Notes under the pieces: generated by a model
Databases searched by the model: none
What the model was told of the DNA's origin: nothing
Seen by the model: only the letters and a program-made list of their open reading frames with translations
In this document: one piece after another, positions 54,803 to 64,000 of the stretch
Layout of the letters: each line of letters starts with the position of its first letter
Position numbering within the stretch: position 1 is the first letter of the stretch
Translations under genes and position numbers: made by a program
Origin: Atriophallophorus winterbourni
Lineage: Eukaryota > Platyhelminthes > Trematoda > Plagiorchiida > Microphallidae
NCBI GenBank assembly: GCA_013407085.1
Contig: JACCGJ010005229.1
Span: forward strand, 61,329-125,328
Length of the DNA: 64,000 nucleotides
Direction of reading: 5' to 3'

Positions 54803-57800
54803 TGTCAAAATCACGTTCGCTACATTACATCACATGCCGATCCTTATATCCCACGACCCTCATTACACACAAGCAATGAATCTCGTCAAGATGCCCCTTC
54901 CAGCTCGCCAAACACAGAACAGCCAAGCCAGAATGCTCACTTCCTGAAACCCCGTATGCCCTTCAAGCTAGCTGCATTCAACGTCAGGACCTTGAGGCAA
55001 ACAGGTCAACAGGCTGGGTTAGCTCGTACACTAGAAACGATGAGAGTAGACATCTGCTGCCTATCAGAAACGCGCTTACACGACTCTAGTCATGTGATAA
55101 ACCTATGCTCACCGAATAATACCGGAGTCAAGTTCCGTTTGCGTGTATCTGGTGATGAAGAGGCCCAGACAGCGGGACTTGCAGGAGTTGGTATTGCCCT
55201 GAGCTCACGCGCCGAGGCAGCCTGGATCGACTGGTTACCTGTCAATAGCCGTTTGTGCGCCGTCCGACTTGGTGGCTCATGCAAAATCAGTCAACACAGG
55301 CAGAACACCCGTGCACTTTTCGTCATCGCAGCCTACGCCCCCACTGACTGCAGTGCTGATTTAGCGAAAGACGAATTCTACAGAAGTCTAGACGAATTAC
55401 TGCGTAAAGCACGAAAGTCGGATATTGTCATCCTGGCTGGCGATCTTAATGTCCGAGTTGGCCGCCTCTCACAAAGTGAACGACACCTCGGTGGTCCATA
55501 TGGTCTCGATTGCGTCCGATCAAACAACGGTGAACGCCTGTTGAGTCTATGTGCTGAGCACCGCCTATTTCTCAGCAGCGTCAACTTCCGACATTCCAAA
55601 CAACGGTCAGCAACATGGAGATCCCCCTCGAGAGGACTCTGGACACAAATTGATCACATTGCGATCAGTTATCGATGGCGTTCCAGTGTGCAAGACTGCA
55701 GATCATATTGGTCGACCTGCCTATCATCAGACCACGCGATAGTCTGTGCAAACCTAACTATGCGTTTCAGCGGATCGCGTAAGAAAAATATCACGAGGCT
55801 GGATACGCTTAAACTATCAGATAGAGCAGTGGCAGAGAACTATCTAACGGCCCTATCTAATGCACTTGGACCCCATCCTGATAATATTGAGGAGCATTGG
55901 GCTCAAATCCAAAGCGCAATGTATCATGCTGGCCTGGAAAGCTGTGGAACATCCAAGCGAACAGATTCCAACTGGATATCTGCTGCTACAGCCAAATTAA
56001 TTGACCAACAGCGTTCCTTACCTCCGGGGAAAAGATATGATGAACAGCGCAGGCAAATTCGCCACCAGTTGAAGACCAGCCTCAAAACGGACCGAGAATC
56101 ATGGTGGGAAGAGCGGGCAAGCGAGATGGAAGCAGCCCAAGCAGTTGGCAACACCCGCAAATTGTTCCAGCTTATACGCTCCACGGGACCCCGAATGCCC
56201 AGCGTGAGCGAACTCATCACGGAAGCAGATGGGTCGTTGATTACCAACAGAGAAAGGCGAATGGACCGCTGGAGGGAACATTTCGCTAGCCAATTCAATC
56301 AACCGCGACCACTCTCTGTTGCTCAGCCTAGTGGCTCCACCACTCAGTGGCCGGCCCCACAGGAACCACCTACAGAGGCCGAAATTCGCTCACACATAAT
56401 GAAGCTTAAACGACGCAAAGCCCCTGGTTTAGACGAGCTACCAGCCGAACTATTTGTTGAAGGTGTCGACGTTTTGTGCAGTGAACTGTCAGTGCTCTTC
56501 GGAAAGATCTGGAACGAGGAAACCATACCCAGCGCGTGGGGACCGTCAGCCATCGTCCCAGTATTCAAGAAAGGGTCGAGGAAAGAGTGCGGTAATCACA
56601 GGGGTATCAGTCTCATACCGGTGGTCTCTAAACTGTTCGCATCAATCATCCTGACCAGGCTTAACAGCTACCGAGAAGCAGAGTATCGAGAAGAACAGGC
56701 TGGTTTTAGAGGAGGACGCGGGTGTGTGGACCAAATCTTCACGCTCCGCCAAATTTTGGAGCAACGTTACCAATACGCACGTCCAACAATCATCGTCTTT
56801 CTTGACATACGAGCAGCCTTCGATTCCATTGACAGAACCGCCCTCTGGGACTGTCTCATTCGCCATGGTGTCCCACCGAAGTACGTAATCCTGCTCAAGA
56901 AGCTGTACTGCCACACCACCGGCAGAGTCAAAGCCTATGGTGACTTATCCAAGCAGTTTACCATCTCCAGCGGGGTTCGTCAAGGATGTCCGATCTCCCC
57001 ATTCCTATTTAACTTTGCGATTGACGATGTCATGCAGGCAGCAACAGCCCAGCTACCGAATTGTGGGATCGACCTGCTCCCCGGTCGACGAGTTATGGAT
57101 CTGGACTATGCTGACGACATTGCTCTCCTCGGAGAGGATGCTTGCGCCATACAAAGCGCTTTGGATCTACTCGTTGATCAGTTGTCGCTGTATGGATTAC
57201 ACTTCTCTCCGTCAAAATGCAAAGTGTTCCTACAGGATTGGACAGACCCAACACTTGATTTGACGATCGAAAACCATAAACTGGAAGTGACTGACAGATT
57301 CACCTACCTAGGGAGCTGCATCACAACTGGGGGCGATATCGAAGCTGAAATCACAGCACGGATTGCAAGAGCACGCCATGCTTTCGCTGGGCTACGGCAT
57401 CTGTGGCGCCGACGCGATGTTGGACTACGCTTGAAGGGCAGAGTGTACCAGGCCACCGTACGAGCAGTTCTACTGTATGGCTGCGAGACGTGGACGCTGC
57501 GACAAGCTGATAGTCAACGATTATCGACGTTTGATCATCGCTGCCTGCGGAGTATAGCTCGTTTAAGCTGGCAACAGAAAGTCAAAAATGATGACGTCAG
57601 GAGGGCAGTCCTCGGCGATCGCTCTGTGCCACTCTCCGATCATATATCAATGTGCCAGCTGAGATGGCTGGGGCACGTTCTCCGTATGGATGAGCGACGC
57701 CTTCCTCGCCTAGCTCTTTTTGCTCTCGCCGGACCAGATTGGAAACGTCGCCGTGGCGGACAAAGGAATACCTGGCGGAAGACCCTCAAACGTCTAACAG

Positions 57801-58134
57801 CCCCACTAGCCATCGTGGAAACATCGCGCTTACCCGGGTGGGGTCCGAAGGACCGTGAAGACATGTGGCTGACAACACTCAGTGTGATGGCACAAGAAAG
57901 GAACCAGTGGCGAGAATCCTGCCGTGCTTGTGTTCCCGTTTATCAATGACCCTCCCCCTCCCTTATTCCAAAAAAGACAAAAAAAAGATCAAAAGCGGCA
58001 TGTGTAAACAGACAGACAAAAAATCACCCTCTTTTTTACTTTTTTCTCTCATCATGTACCTTCTTCATGGTATACTTGTTGGCACATCGTCTGTAAAGAC
58101 TTGTGTGAATAAATAATAAAAATAATAATAATAA
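54803..58134 (+). mobile_element. RTE-like LINE, second of the pair, apparently intact
   Basis: 3.33 kb: a 153-bp 5' region, a single 997-codon ORF, 3' UTR and an AATAAT-type tail up to the right-hand target duplication at 58135-58145. Lacks the shared 5' leader. Its only duplication is shared with the LINE ahead of it. Confidence 0.85.
54956..57949 (+). CDS. Intact RTE-like LINE polyprotein (endonuclease-RT)
   Basis: 997 codons without a stop, close to the usual length of RTE ORF2-type proteins. APE endonuclease, residues ~1-265: FKLAAFNVRTLRQTG, DICCLSETRLH, VIAAYAPTDC, DIVILAGDLNVRVG (~160), IDHIAISYRWRSS, LSSDHAIV (~256, Asp-His). Linker with CGTSKRTDSNWISAAT. RT, ~460-760: VFKKGSRKECGNHRGISL, EEQAGFRGGRGCVDQIFTLR, FLDIRAAFDSIDR, GVRQGCPISPFLFN and LDYADDIALL (~718). 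C-terminal domain: RAVLLYGCETWTLRQAD, QLRWLGHVLRMDERRLP. It performs target-primed reverse transcription in the nucleus. All visible catalytic motifs are retained, so recent activity is plausible; transcription unknown. Confidence 0.92.
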   Translation: MPFKLAAFNVRTLRQTGQQAGLARTLETMRVDICCLSETRLHDSSHVINLCSPNNTGVKFRLRVSGDEEAQTAGLAGVGIALSSRAEAAWIDWLPVNSRLCAVRLGGSCKISQHRQNTRALFVIAAYAPTDCSADLAKDEFYRSLDELLRKARKSDIVILAGDLNVRVGRLSQSERHLGGPYGLDCVRSNNGERLLSLCAEHRLFLSSVNFRHSKQRSATWRSPSRGLWTQIDHIAISYRWRSSVQDCRSYWSTCLSSDHAIVCANLTMRFSGSRKKNITRLDTLKLSDRAVAENYLTALSNALGPHPDNIEEHWAQIQSAMYHAGLESCGTSKRTDSNWISAATAKLIDQQRSLPPGKRYDEQRRQIRHQLKTSLKTDRESWWEERASEMEAAQAVGNTRKLFQLIRSTGPRMPSVSELITEADGSLITNRERRMDRWREHFASQFNQPRPLSVAQPSGSTTQWPAPQEPPTEAEIRSHIMKLKRRKAPGLDELPAELFVEGVDVLCSELSVLFGKIWNEETIPSAWGPSAIVPVFKKGSRKECGNHRGISLIPVVSKLFASIILTRLNSYREAEYREEQAGFRGGRGCVDQIFTLRQILEQRYQYARPTIIVFLDIRAAFDSIDRTALWDCLIRHGVPPKYVILLKKLYCHTTGRVKAYGDLSKQFTISSGVRQGCPISPFLFNFAIDDVMQAATAQLPNCGIDLLPGRRVMDLDYADDIALLGEDACAIQSALDLLVDQLSLYGLHFSPSKCKVFLQDWTDPTLDLTIENHKLEVTDRFTYLGSCITTGGDIEAEITARIARARHAFAGLRHLWRRRDVGLRLKGRVYQATVRAVLLYGCETWTLRQADSQRLSTFDHRCLRSIARLSWQQKVKNDDVRRAVLGDRSVPLSDHISMCQLRWLGHVLRMDERRLPRLALFALAGPDWKRRRGGQRNTWRKTLKRLTAPLAIVETSRLPGWGPKDREDMWLTTLSVMAQERNQWRESCRACVPVYQ

Positions 58135-59600
58135 CACGTCGACGTAAGGTGGAAGGTTACCCTTGGTTTGAAAAGGAGCTTCGGAAACGTTTGCGGAAAC
58201 GCCAAAGGCTGTGGTCGCTATTCCTAAGCCGGAGAAACGCCACCGACTACGACAAATATAGACAATATAGCAACCTCTGCAAATTACAGGCCGGTTACAC
58301 TGACTTTTGTGATCGGAAATTTTTTAGAAAACTTGATCAGAGTCAAAAACCAAAAATTTCTTGCAGAGTGTGACCGTTGATTCCCACAAAATGGATTTAC
58401 CAAAGATCTCTCATACTTAAGTAACTTGCTCCTGGCGCGAGAAAGCCGGTGTGCTTTGACTGATTCCTGTTAACCGGTTGATGTTATTTTTATCGACTTT
58501 AGTAAAGCCTTCGATCTTGTCCCCCACCGCCGATTGCTCATCGAGCTGAAGAGTCTAGATATTCAAGGGTCTCTTCTTAAGTGGACCGCGGCATTCATTT
58601 CAGGAGGGTCAACCCGTGTAGAGATGAATGGCGTTTTGTCTTCAGAGGTGATAACGAGCTCATGTGTATCACACGTATTTGTTCTTGGCTCGATGTTATT
58701 CAAGATTTTCGTGAGCGACCTTCCGGACGTGGTCGCCATCGATTCTGTTTTATACGCGGATGATCTAAAACGATGGGACTCTGTCAGTTCCCGTGATGGG
58801 CACGAGCAACTGCACCGAGCAGTCAATCACTTAGTCAAATGGAAAAATCGCTGGTCACTGCCTATAAATGAGGAAAAGTCAGTCTTCATGCGCATAGGCT
58901 CCGGTGACAAGGCTGGGGAATACTTTCTGGGAAGTAAGCCTATTAGGGTGGTGACAGTCGAGAAAGACTAAGGGATTCTGGCAATGAATTCATTGAAGTC
59001 GAAGTCGGGCACGTGTGTGAGAATCGGCAGTGCTACCAGGATACTCTGGGCCATTCGGCGTTCATTTACAGTCATTAACCCGTATGTTTCAGATGTACAA
59101 AGGAAGAGGGCTAAGATGGCATATGGTATGTCACACCTCGCCTACAAGGATAGACGGAGTTTAGTGAAAATTTACACCCTAGAACTTCGAATGAAAAGGT
59201 TTGAGCTGCACCTGACACGCCACATCCATCTCGGTTAATTTAGAGACGAGTTTTTCCGGTTCTTCCGATTAGTAGGCGAATCGAGGACTCGTGGATATGA
59301 CCTTAAGTTGCGAAAGCCTAGGAGACCTAAGTTGAGTAATGCGAGCACACAATCCATGCGGGTGGTAAACACTTAGAACTCGCACAAAACGAGCTACTGT
59401 CCATTCAAAATCACGTTGGATCGGCATTTGTTGAGACGGATGAACCTGGTCTCCGGAGTGATATAGTGGTGGTCCTCTACTCTGAGGGCTTACCTTGTTA
59501 GTAGAAGTCAACCGTGTTTTTTGTTGTGAGGAAGCTCAAATGGGATTAAATCCCATCTTCTATCGATCCAGAAGAAAAGCCGCTTTGTTTTGAAACACAT
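58135..59600 (+). pseudogene. CR1-like LINE, right part
   Basis: Continuation of 50640-51131: VEGYPWFEKELRKRLRKRQR, a deletion near 58375-58480 removing early RT motifs, then VIFIDFSKAFDLVPHRRLL, SSCVSHVFVLGSMLFKIFVS (usual PQGSVLGPLLF altered), VLYADDLKRW (catalytic Asp pair kept), RSFTVINPYVS, and near 59250-59400 FRFFRLVGESRTRGYDLKLR. The motifs and DFSKAF palm place it with CR1/jockey-like LINEs. Several stops; inactive. Confidence 0.75.
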
Positions 59601-59929
59601 GTACACATCAGCAGTTTGCTTGTACACACTTTGAATTTATCAGAAGTAATCTCGTTGTGATAAATGGGTATATTGTTCCTCGGATGACATATATAGGTGA
59701 CCATGTGGCCCTAGTAACCAAGCTATAATTTTGTAATTCGCGGTATTTATCATAGTGACCAAAATATAGAAAGCAAAAGCAGATTATTTCGGAGGCATGC
59801 TTGAAAACACCCGCTACCAGTTCAGTTCAGTTCAGTTGCACAGGACAGTAAGTGGCGAACGAACCAATCGAGCGTCCAGAATTTCTTTCGGTGGAAAGCT
59901 GCAGAGAAGCAACCACCACTGCCAAAGCG
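59601..59929. other. No gene; CAGTT repeats
   Basis: Contains cagttcagttcagttgcac at about 59820, repeated with its flank at about 60520. Otherwise nothing recognised. Confidence 0.5.
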
Positions 59930-60330
59930 TTTATTCTTATTGTGGTTTGGATATCCTCGACGATCGCGATGCCAAGGGATTATCCGGGTTGTATTTAGGA
60001 AGCACCACGTAATGAATGATGCTGGAAAGATAAGAATACATTTCTCCTCACCAGTACGGTGAGAGGTCAGCTAAAGAAGAGTTGTGACTTAAACAAACAG
60101 AACTTTAGCATTTACTTACCGAACCACGATAAAAATTAGGGGGAGAATTCAGTAAAAGGCTTACCCCAGATGCCGTCCAAACCCTGCTTAAAACTTGCGA
60201 CAGAACTGCATGATATACGATCTTCTGGAAGCTGGTTCCAGAAATTTACCAACCTGAGGCTGAAAAGGTTTTCCTGGAGTCTAGTCTACATCGCTCCTTA
60301 GCAGCAGGATTACTTCGTGGGTATCACAGG
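59930..60330 (-). pseudogene. CR1-like LINE 3'-end relic
   Basis: The minus strand near 60290-60165 reads FSLRLVNFWNQLPEDRI and ASFKQGLDGIWG, the conserved carboxy terminus of CR1/jockey-like LINEs, followed by a 3' UTR. Only the end of the element is present. Confidence 0.65.
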
Positions 60331-60612
60331 CGTGTGTATCTGTGAATGTTAGATGAGAGAGAACTCATCACCGAAATGTGAGAGAGTTAATGAATGTTGC
60401 ATATCCAACCACATGAAAAGACGAGGGTGAGCAGTTAATTTCGATAAAAACGATAAATTTGAAAAGAAATGCTTTATTGATTCAAAGAGTTTTTCACAAT
60501 AATTTTGCTGTTTAATCAGTTCAGTTCAGTTCAGTTACACAGGACAGTAATTGGCTAACGGGCAAATCGAGCGTCCAGACTTTCTTTCGCTGGAAAGTTG
60601 CAGAGAAGCAGC

Positions 60613-60748
60613 TGTTACTCATAATCTTGTTGTTAAACTTATATGCATCAATATATACCGCGTAATTCAAATACTGAGTGTGGTTTATTCTCACTTCTAT
60701 TCTTGGGTTGGTTGTTTCATTTAATTCAATACAATACAATTCATTACA
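60613..60748 (+). repeat. Short LTR of a Gypsy-type element
   Basis: 136 bp from TGTTACTCATAATC to TTCATTACA, with TG...CA ends, followed by attggcgtcgcgatc, a plausible primer-binding site. Similar to the LTR at 62033-62140 (shared ttctcacttnnnttcttggg and attcattaca). Confidence 0.65.
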
Positions 60749-60769
60749 ATTGGCGTCGCGATCATCTAT

Positions 60770-61410
60770 GACGTTTTTTTCAAAAATTTGGATCTCTAAA
60801 TATTCATGGAACCCCCAGAGAAATAGAAGATTATCTGAAACGTTTTGAAATTTGGTGTCTTACCAAGGGTGAAATGCCTGATTCAATTATTACTGCGTAT
60901 TTTCTTACTTAAGCATGAGTAAATGTTTGTGCACTGTTTAAAAATTTATCATTTTCTATCACACCTGCCAAGAATACTTTCAATGAATTGAAATCAATTT
61001 TATTATCTCATGTCACTCCGAAGTTTTTTAGATTGCTGAACGTGCTCGCTTCAATACAGTGCAACGACACGAAAATCAATCTATTCGTCAATTTATTCTG
61101 AAATCGCAAACACAAGCTTCACGTCATGCTTTTGAAGACAAACTAAATGATCATTTAAGAGATCGTTTAATCGCTGGAGTCAATGAACCCGATTTATATC
61201 GCCAGTTATTGATGGTGAATAATCCAACTTTTGAAAATGTAAAGAGAATATGTGAACATTATGAAGACACTCAATGACACTCAATGAGTTTTGTTTGGAA
61301 CCTCCAAATTTAAACGTCAGTCGAGCAACTGACCACAGCAGCAAAGTAATTCCGAGGTCATACCAGACAGAATAAGAAAGTTTAGGAAAAAGCAAGTCCA
61401 ATTTTGACAC
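60770..61410 (+). pseudogene. gag: Gypsy Gag fragment
   Basis: Shifting frames; the clearest is 61059-61277 with ENQSIRQFILKSQTQASRHA, DKLNDHLRDRLIAGVNEPDL and VKRICEHYEDTQ. It parallels the Gag at 63378-64000 (EDNLRDRLIAGINNVDLQRK). No zinc knuckle or pol follows. Confidence 0.75.
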
Positions 61411-61479
61411 TCAGAAGCTTGGGAAATGTGCATGTAAGGTTCAAAGTAGTTTGAAATTCTTCCTTTCCCTTCAACATTC

Positions 61480-62032
61480 CTTTTATTTTGAACTTGGTTA
61501 CAGAACTTGAATTTTGTGAAATAAATTTTGCTTGTGTTTTATTTTCCTACAGTATTTTGATATTAAACATTTCTTTTTGTAATTATTTTATTGGAAATCT
61601 TCTGTTCACATATTTGGTGAAGCTTTTGTTTTAATTCATTGTTGAGGCCATTGTCGGTCATTGTTGTTGAATTTTGTTGCCATTTTGGGCACTTGTATTT
61701 GGCTTGTATTTTGACACCACTTTTGGGTGTCTTGTCTTTGATAGACATTTTGGACGGCAATTTTGGTAACTCCTTTCATTCTATTTATATCTCAGGTCGT
61801 CATTGAACTTGTTTGCATTGATATAATTGATTCTGGAGTATTTTGACTCCACTGTTTGCTGTACGTTCCTATACAGTTGAGGTTTGTATAATTATTGTTG
61901 TTGTAATTGTTGCTAATTACAGTACCGTATAACATTCGAATTGTGGTTTTGAATTGTCGAACTAAGAAACGGGTGGAATCCGCGTTACTCACGTCAAAGA
62001 CGTTACAGTACTCAACTGGAATTTGATTCTTT
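61480..62032. other. Unassigned sequence between two Gypsy relatives
   Basis: Two short minus-strand frames (61760-61563 and 61992-61792) lack motifs I can place; they could be a diverged Gag start. Confidence 0.4.
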
Positions 62033-62140
62033 TGTAATGAATTGAATTATATTGAATTGAATAAGCAGCCCAAGAACGTAAGTGAGAACAAACCACGCTC
62101 ACGCGAACTACAGTGTGTATTAATTAATGCAACTCTAACA
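62033..62140 (-). repeat. Short 3' LTR of the deleted Gypsy element
   Basis: 108 bp on the minus strand from TGTTAGAGTTGCAT to AATTCATTACA; TG...CA ends; related to 60613-60748. Confidence 0.65.
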
Positions 62141-62168
62141 ACGAGAATTTGAAATACGGGATCAATGA

Positions 62169-63359
62169 TTAGTATTGATTATTATTCAAACCATCATCAC
62201 AGCCAACCGGCTCGGCTTGCATCATGGTGGGTAGGATTTGCGGAACCACACCACAACCTTCCCCCCTCGAAATTGTTGCGTTGTTCCGATTCGCCAACCT
62301 CGCAGACCTTCTAAGAGAAGTTGGCTCCTGAGGTTTCACACTTGGTTCTGGTTGATGCGTCGATTCCTGATTGATGTTTTCCTCTACTGAACTTTTGAAT
62401 TGTACTTGACTTTTGTGACGTTGGTGCACACTTGCATCCTTTAGGTCAGTGATCTCAATCATTGAATTTCCGATCTGTCGCGTGACGATGCCATGAGCGG
62501 GTCTCAAGTCGTTTCCTCTGAAATAAGTCACATCACTCGAATCCATTCGGTGTAGGGAAGTTCGGAGTGTCCTGGATTTGAACAACTTGGCTGGGCTCTC
62601 TCTGGTCGTGCAATGAACGGCATTACGGTATTGCAGTAGAAAGTTATCAATGAACACGTCCAAGGCTTGGAAGCTCCCAGGATTGGCTGAGTGAATAGCA
62701 CCAGGTCCACAATAATCTGCATGGATTCGTAGCCAGGGAAGGTAACTGTCGGTTTTATAGGCGAAAACGCCACCAGTACTGGTCGTTGAACATTGGACGA
62801 CCAATTTTCGTAGGGAGGACTGAATTTGTTCTCTAGAATTCTCAACGGGCACAATATTCAGCGATACAGGATGCTTGAGGGCTCGCAGGGCTTTCAGACC
62901 GAGGATTGCGGGACTGCTTTTAGATACCAAGAATCGGACTGGAATTGAAATCTCCTTGTCTTGTTTTACAAATAAGGTGGTTTCACCTGTCAGTGGCAAA
63001 TTGTGTCCGGTAACGCCACGAAGTTTAACGTTGGTCGGTTGCACACGCGCCTCTGGGGCCACCCGGTTCAAGATTTCGGCGGGAATGACTGATTCACTGC
63101 TACCGGTATCGACGATGAATTCAGCAGTTTCACTTGAATCGAACTGCAAGGATTTGTAGATGAATTGTTGTGCTGGACTCTTCAGTTGCAGAACATAAGG
63201 TGAACCGTCATCCTCCTGATTGACCACTGCATTCTGTTGGGTCAGGTTGCATTGTTTACTCCGACAAACCTTCTTTATATGTCCGCTCTTACCGCATCCA
63301 TGGCACACTGCATTGCGGAATCGACAAGTTGACCGCAAGTGGAGATCACCACACGACAT
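62169..63359 (-). pseudogene. Gypsy Gag knuckles, protease and integrase remnant fused by deletion
   Basis: 396 codons. They begin just after a TGA that separates them in frame from the upstream Gag. Two zinc knuckles: CMSCGDLHLRSTC (its first residues lie just upstream) and CHGCGKSGHIKKVC. Protease: EFIVDTGSSESVIPAEI. Near residue 210, LPWLRIHADYCGPG, normally the start of the integrase core, joins GAIHSANPGS and then DNFLLQYRNAVHCTTRESPA, the end of integrase. RT and RNase H are absent. The C-terminal part (SLRRSARLANRN) is basic. A long open frame maintained across deletions is notable, but no complete pol exists. Confidence 0.8.
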
Positions 63360-63377
63360 GCACTTATTTATCGGCTT

Positions 63378-64000
63378 TCATGTCTTGTCTCGGGCTTGGT
63401 TTTCACTTGTCTTGTTGGCCTGGTGCCGGTGTCTTGGCTGATTGGATCTGAGTGAACTTTTCTGAAGGAACACGGCACCTTGTTCGGTTGTCACAGCAGT
63501 CACATCATCTCGCTGCTCGCAGATTTCACGGGCTTCGGCGTAGGTCAGGTCAGGTTTCATCAGCATTTTTCTTTGTAGGTCAACATTGTTAATACCAGCA
63601 ATGAGACGATCCCTCAAATTATCTTCTAATAGATCACCGAATTCACATTTAGCAGCCTGTTTCTGTAGAATAAGGATGAACTCACGGCAGCTTGTATTAG
63701 GATTTCGGACCAGTGTGTTGAATTTCGCCCGTTCGGTAGCTTTGAAATTCACCGGCATGACATGCTTCAGTAGGAGTGTCTTCAAATCTTGGAACGGCAG
63801 TGATGCAGGAGCTTTTGGATAGGATAGGTTCTTAAGTAACGAATATAATTCACGTCCCCCGTAGGTCAAGAAAAATGTTGACTTATTCTCCGGCTTGACG
63901 TCCTTCCGAATGCTGCTCCACAGCTCGAATCGTTCGACCCACTCTTCAATTTCTCCAGGATTGGAATGAAGATTTAATGGTTCAAGAGTCGGTTGATCCA
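63378..64000 (-). CDS. gag: Gypsy Gag, partial (start outside window)
   Basis: Open on the minus strand from the window edge: WVERFELWSSIRKD, TYGGRELYSLLKNL, FNTLVRNPNTSCREFILILQ, EDNLRDRLIAGINNVDL and AREICEQRDDV. This is the capsid-type region of a Gypsy Gag. It ends at a TGA (63380-63378), after which the same frame continues into the zinc knuckles. The true start is beyond 64000. Confidence 0.8.
   Translation of the reverse strand, partial: DQPTLEPLNLHSNPGEIEEWVERFELWSSIRKDVKPENKSTFFLTYGGRELYSLLKNLSYPKAPASLPFQDLKTLLLKHVMPVNFKATERAKFNTLVRNPNTSCREFILILQKQAAKCEFGDLLEDNLRDRLIAGINNVDLQRKMLMKPDLTYAEAREICEQRDDVTAVTTEQGAVFLQKSSLRSNQPRHRHQANKTSENQARDKT

Larger units (their letters stand above)
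62033..64000 (-). mobile_element. Internally deleted Gypsy-type retrotransposon (partial, runs off window)
   Basis: Minus strand: Gag, protease, a fragment of integrase and a short 3' LTR (62140-62033). RT, RNase H and most of integrase are deleted, making it non-autonomous. The 5' end lies beyond 64000. Confidence 0.8.

Noticed and set aside
61563..61992. Two minus-strand frames between the Gypsy relatives
   Set aside because: Could be a Gag start, but no motif supports it; left unassigned.

Overview
This is eukaryotic DNA, most likely from a flatworm (Platyhelminthes; fluke or tapeworm). The reasons are a CsRn1-like Gypsy retrotransposon with the unusual CHCC Gag knuckle, Penelope-like elements, many RTE-like and CR1-like LINEs, hammerhead-ribozyme repeats, and a host gene with a 32-nt first intron. 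The species cannot be named from the sequence. Nearly everything is mobile or repetitive. One host gene was recognised: the cilia/flagella factor CFAP298 (C21orf59/Kurly), on the minus strand in three exons between 47514 and 39170.

Region 1 (1-26.9 kb) is a tandem segmental repeat: copy A (1-12685), copy B (12686-25895) and a truncated copy C (25896-26908). Each full copy holds a 5'-truncated Penelope-like element (second half of RT plus GIY-YIG endonuclease) bounded by ~355-bp inverted arms that carry hammerhead ribozymes, followed by a CsRn1-like Gypsy element flanked by ~420-bp direct repeats. The Gypsy pol contains an inverted CR1-like LINE in both copies. Copy A also carries a 3.9-kb LINE inserted in the Penelope element with a 7-bp target duplication. 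Copy B carries a 106-bp hammerhead insert with an 11-bp target duplication.

Region 2 (26.9-37 kb) is old repeat sediment. It has decayed hammerhead repeats in tandem pairs of ~225 bp, a CR1-like relic, an RTE 3' remnant, and a six-unit 156-bp tandem array that is itself a piece of LINE coding sequence.

Region 3 (37-50 kb) is the CFAP298 locus. Its 7.4-kb second intron has accumulated SINEs, a nearly complete RTE-like LINE inserted into a hammerhead repeat, and a 491-bp deletion derivative of that LINE inserted into a SINE.

Region 4 (50.6-59.6 kb) is a nested insertion. A CR1-like LINE is split by a 7-kb head-to-tail pair of RTE LINEs; the second has an uninterrupted 997-codon ORF and may be recently active. 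Region 5 (59.9-64 kb) holds a LINE 3' relic and two relatives of another Gypsy lineage with short (~110-136 bp) LTRs, one strongly internally deleted.

The most interesting material is the two hammerhead ribozyme families, one in Penelope arms and one in small dispersed retrozyme-like repeats, together with a 5' module shared by different LINEs and a mobilised LINE deletion derivative. All calls are by eye; nothing was aligned by software.
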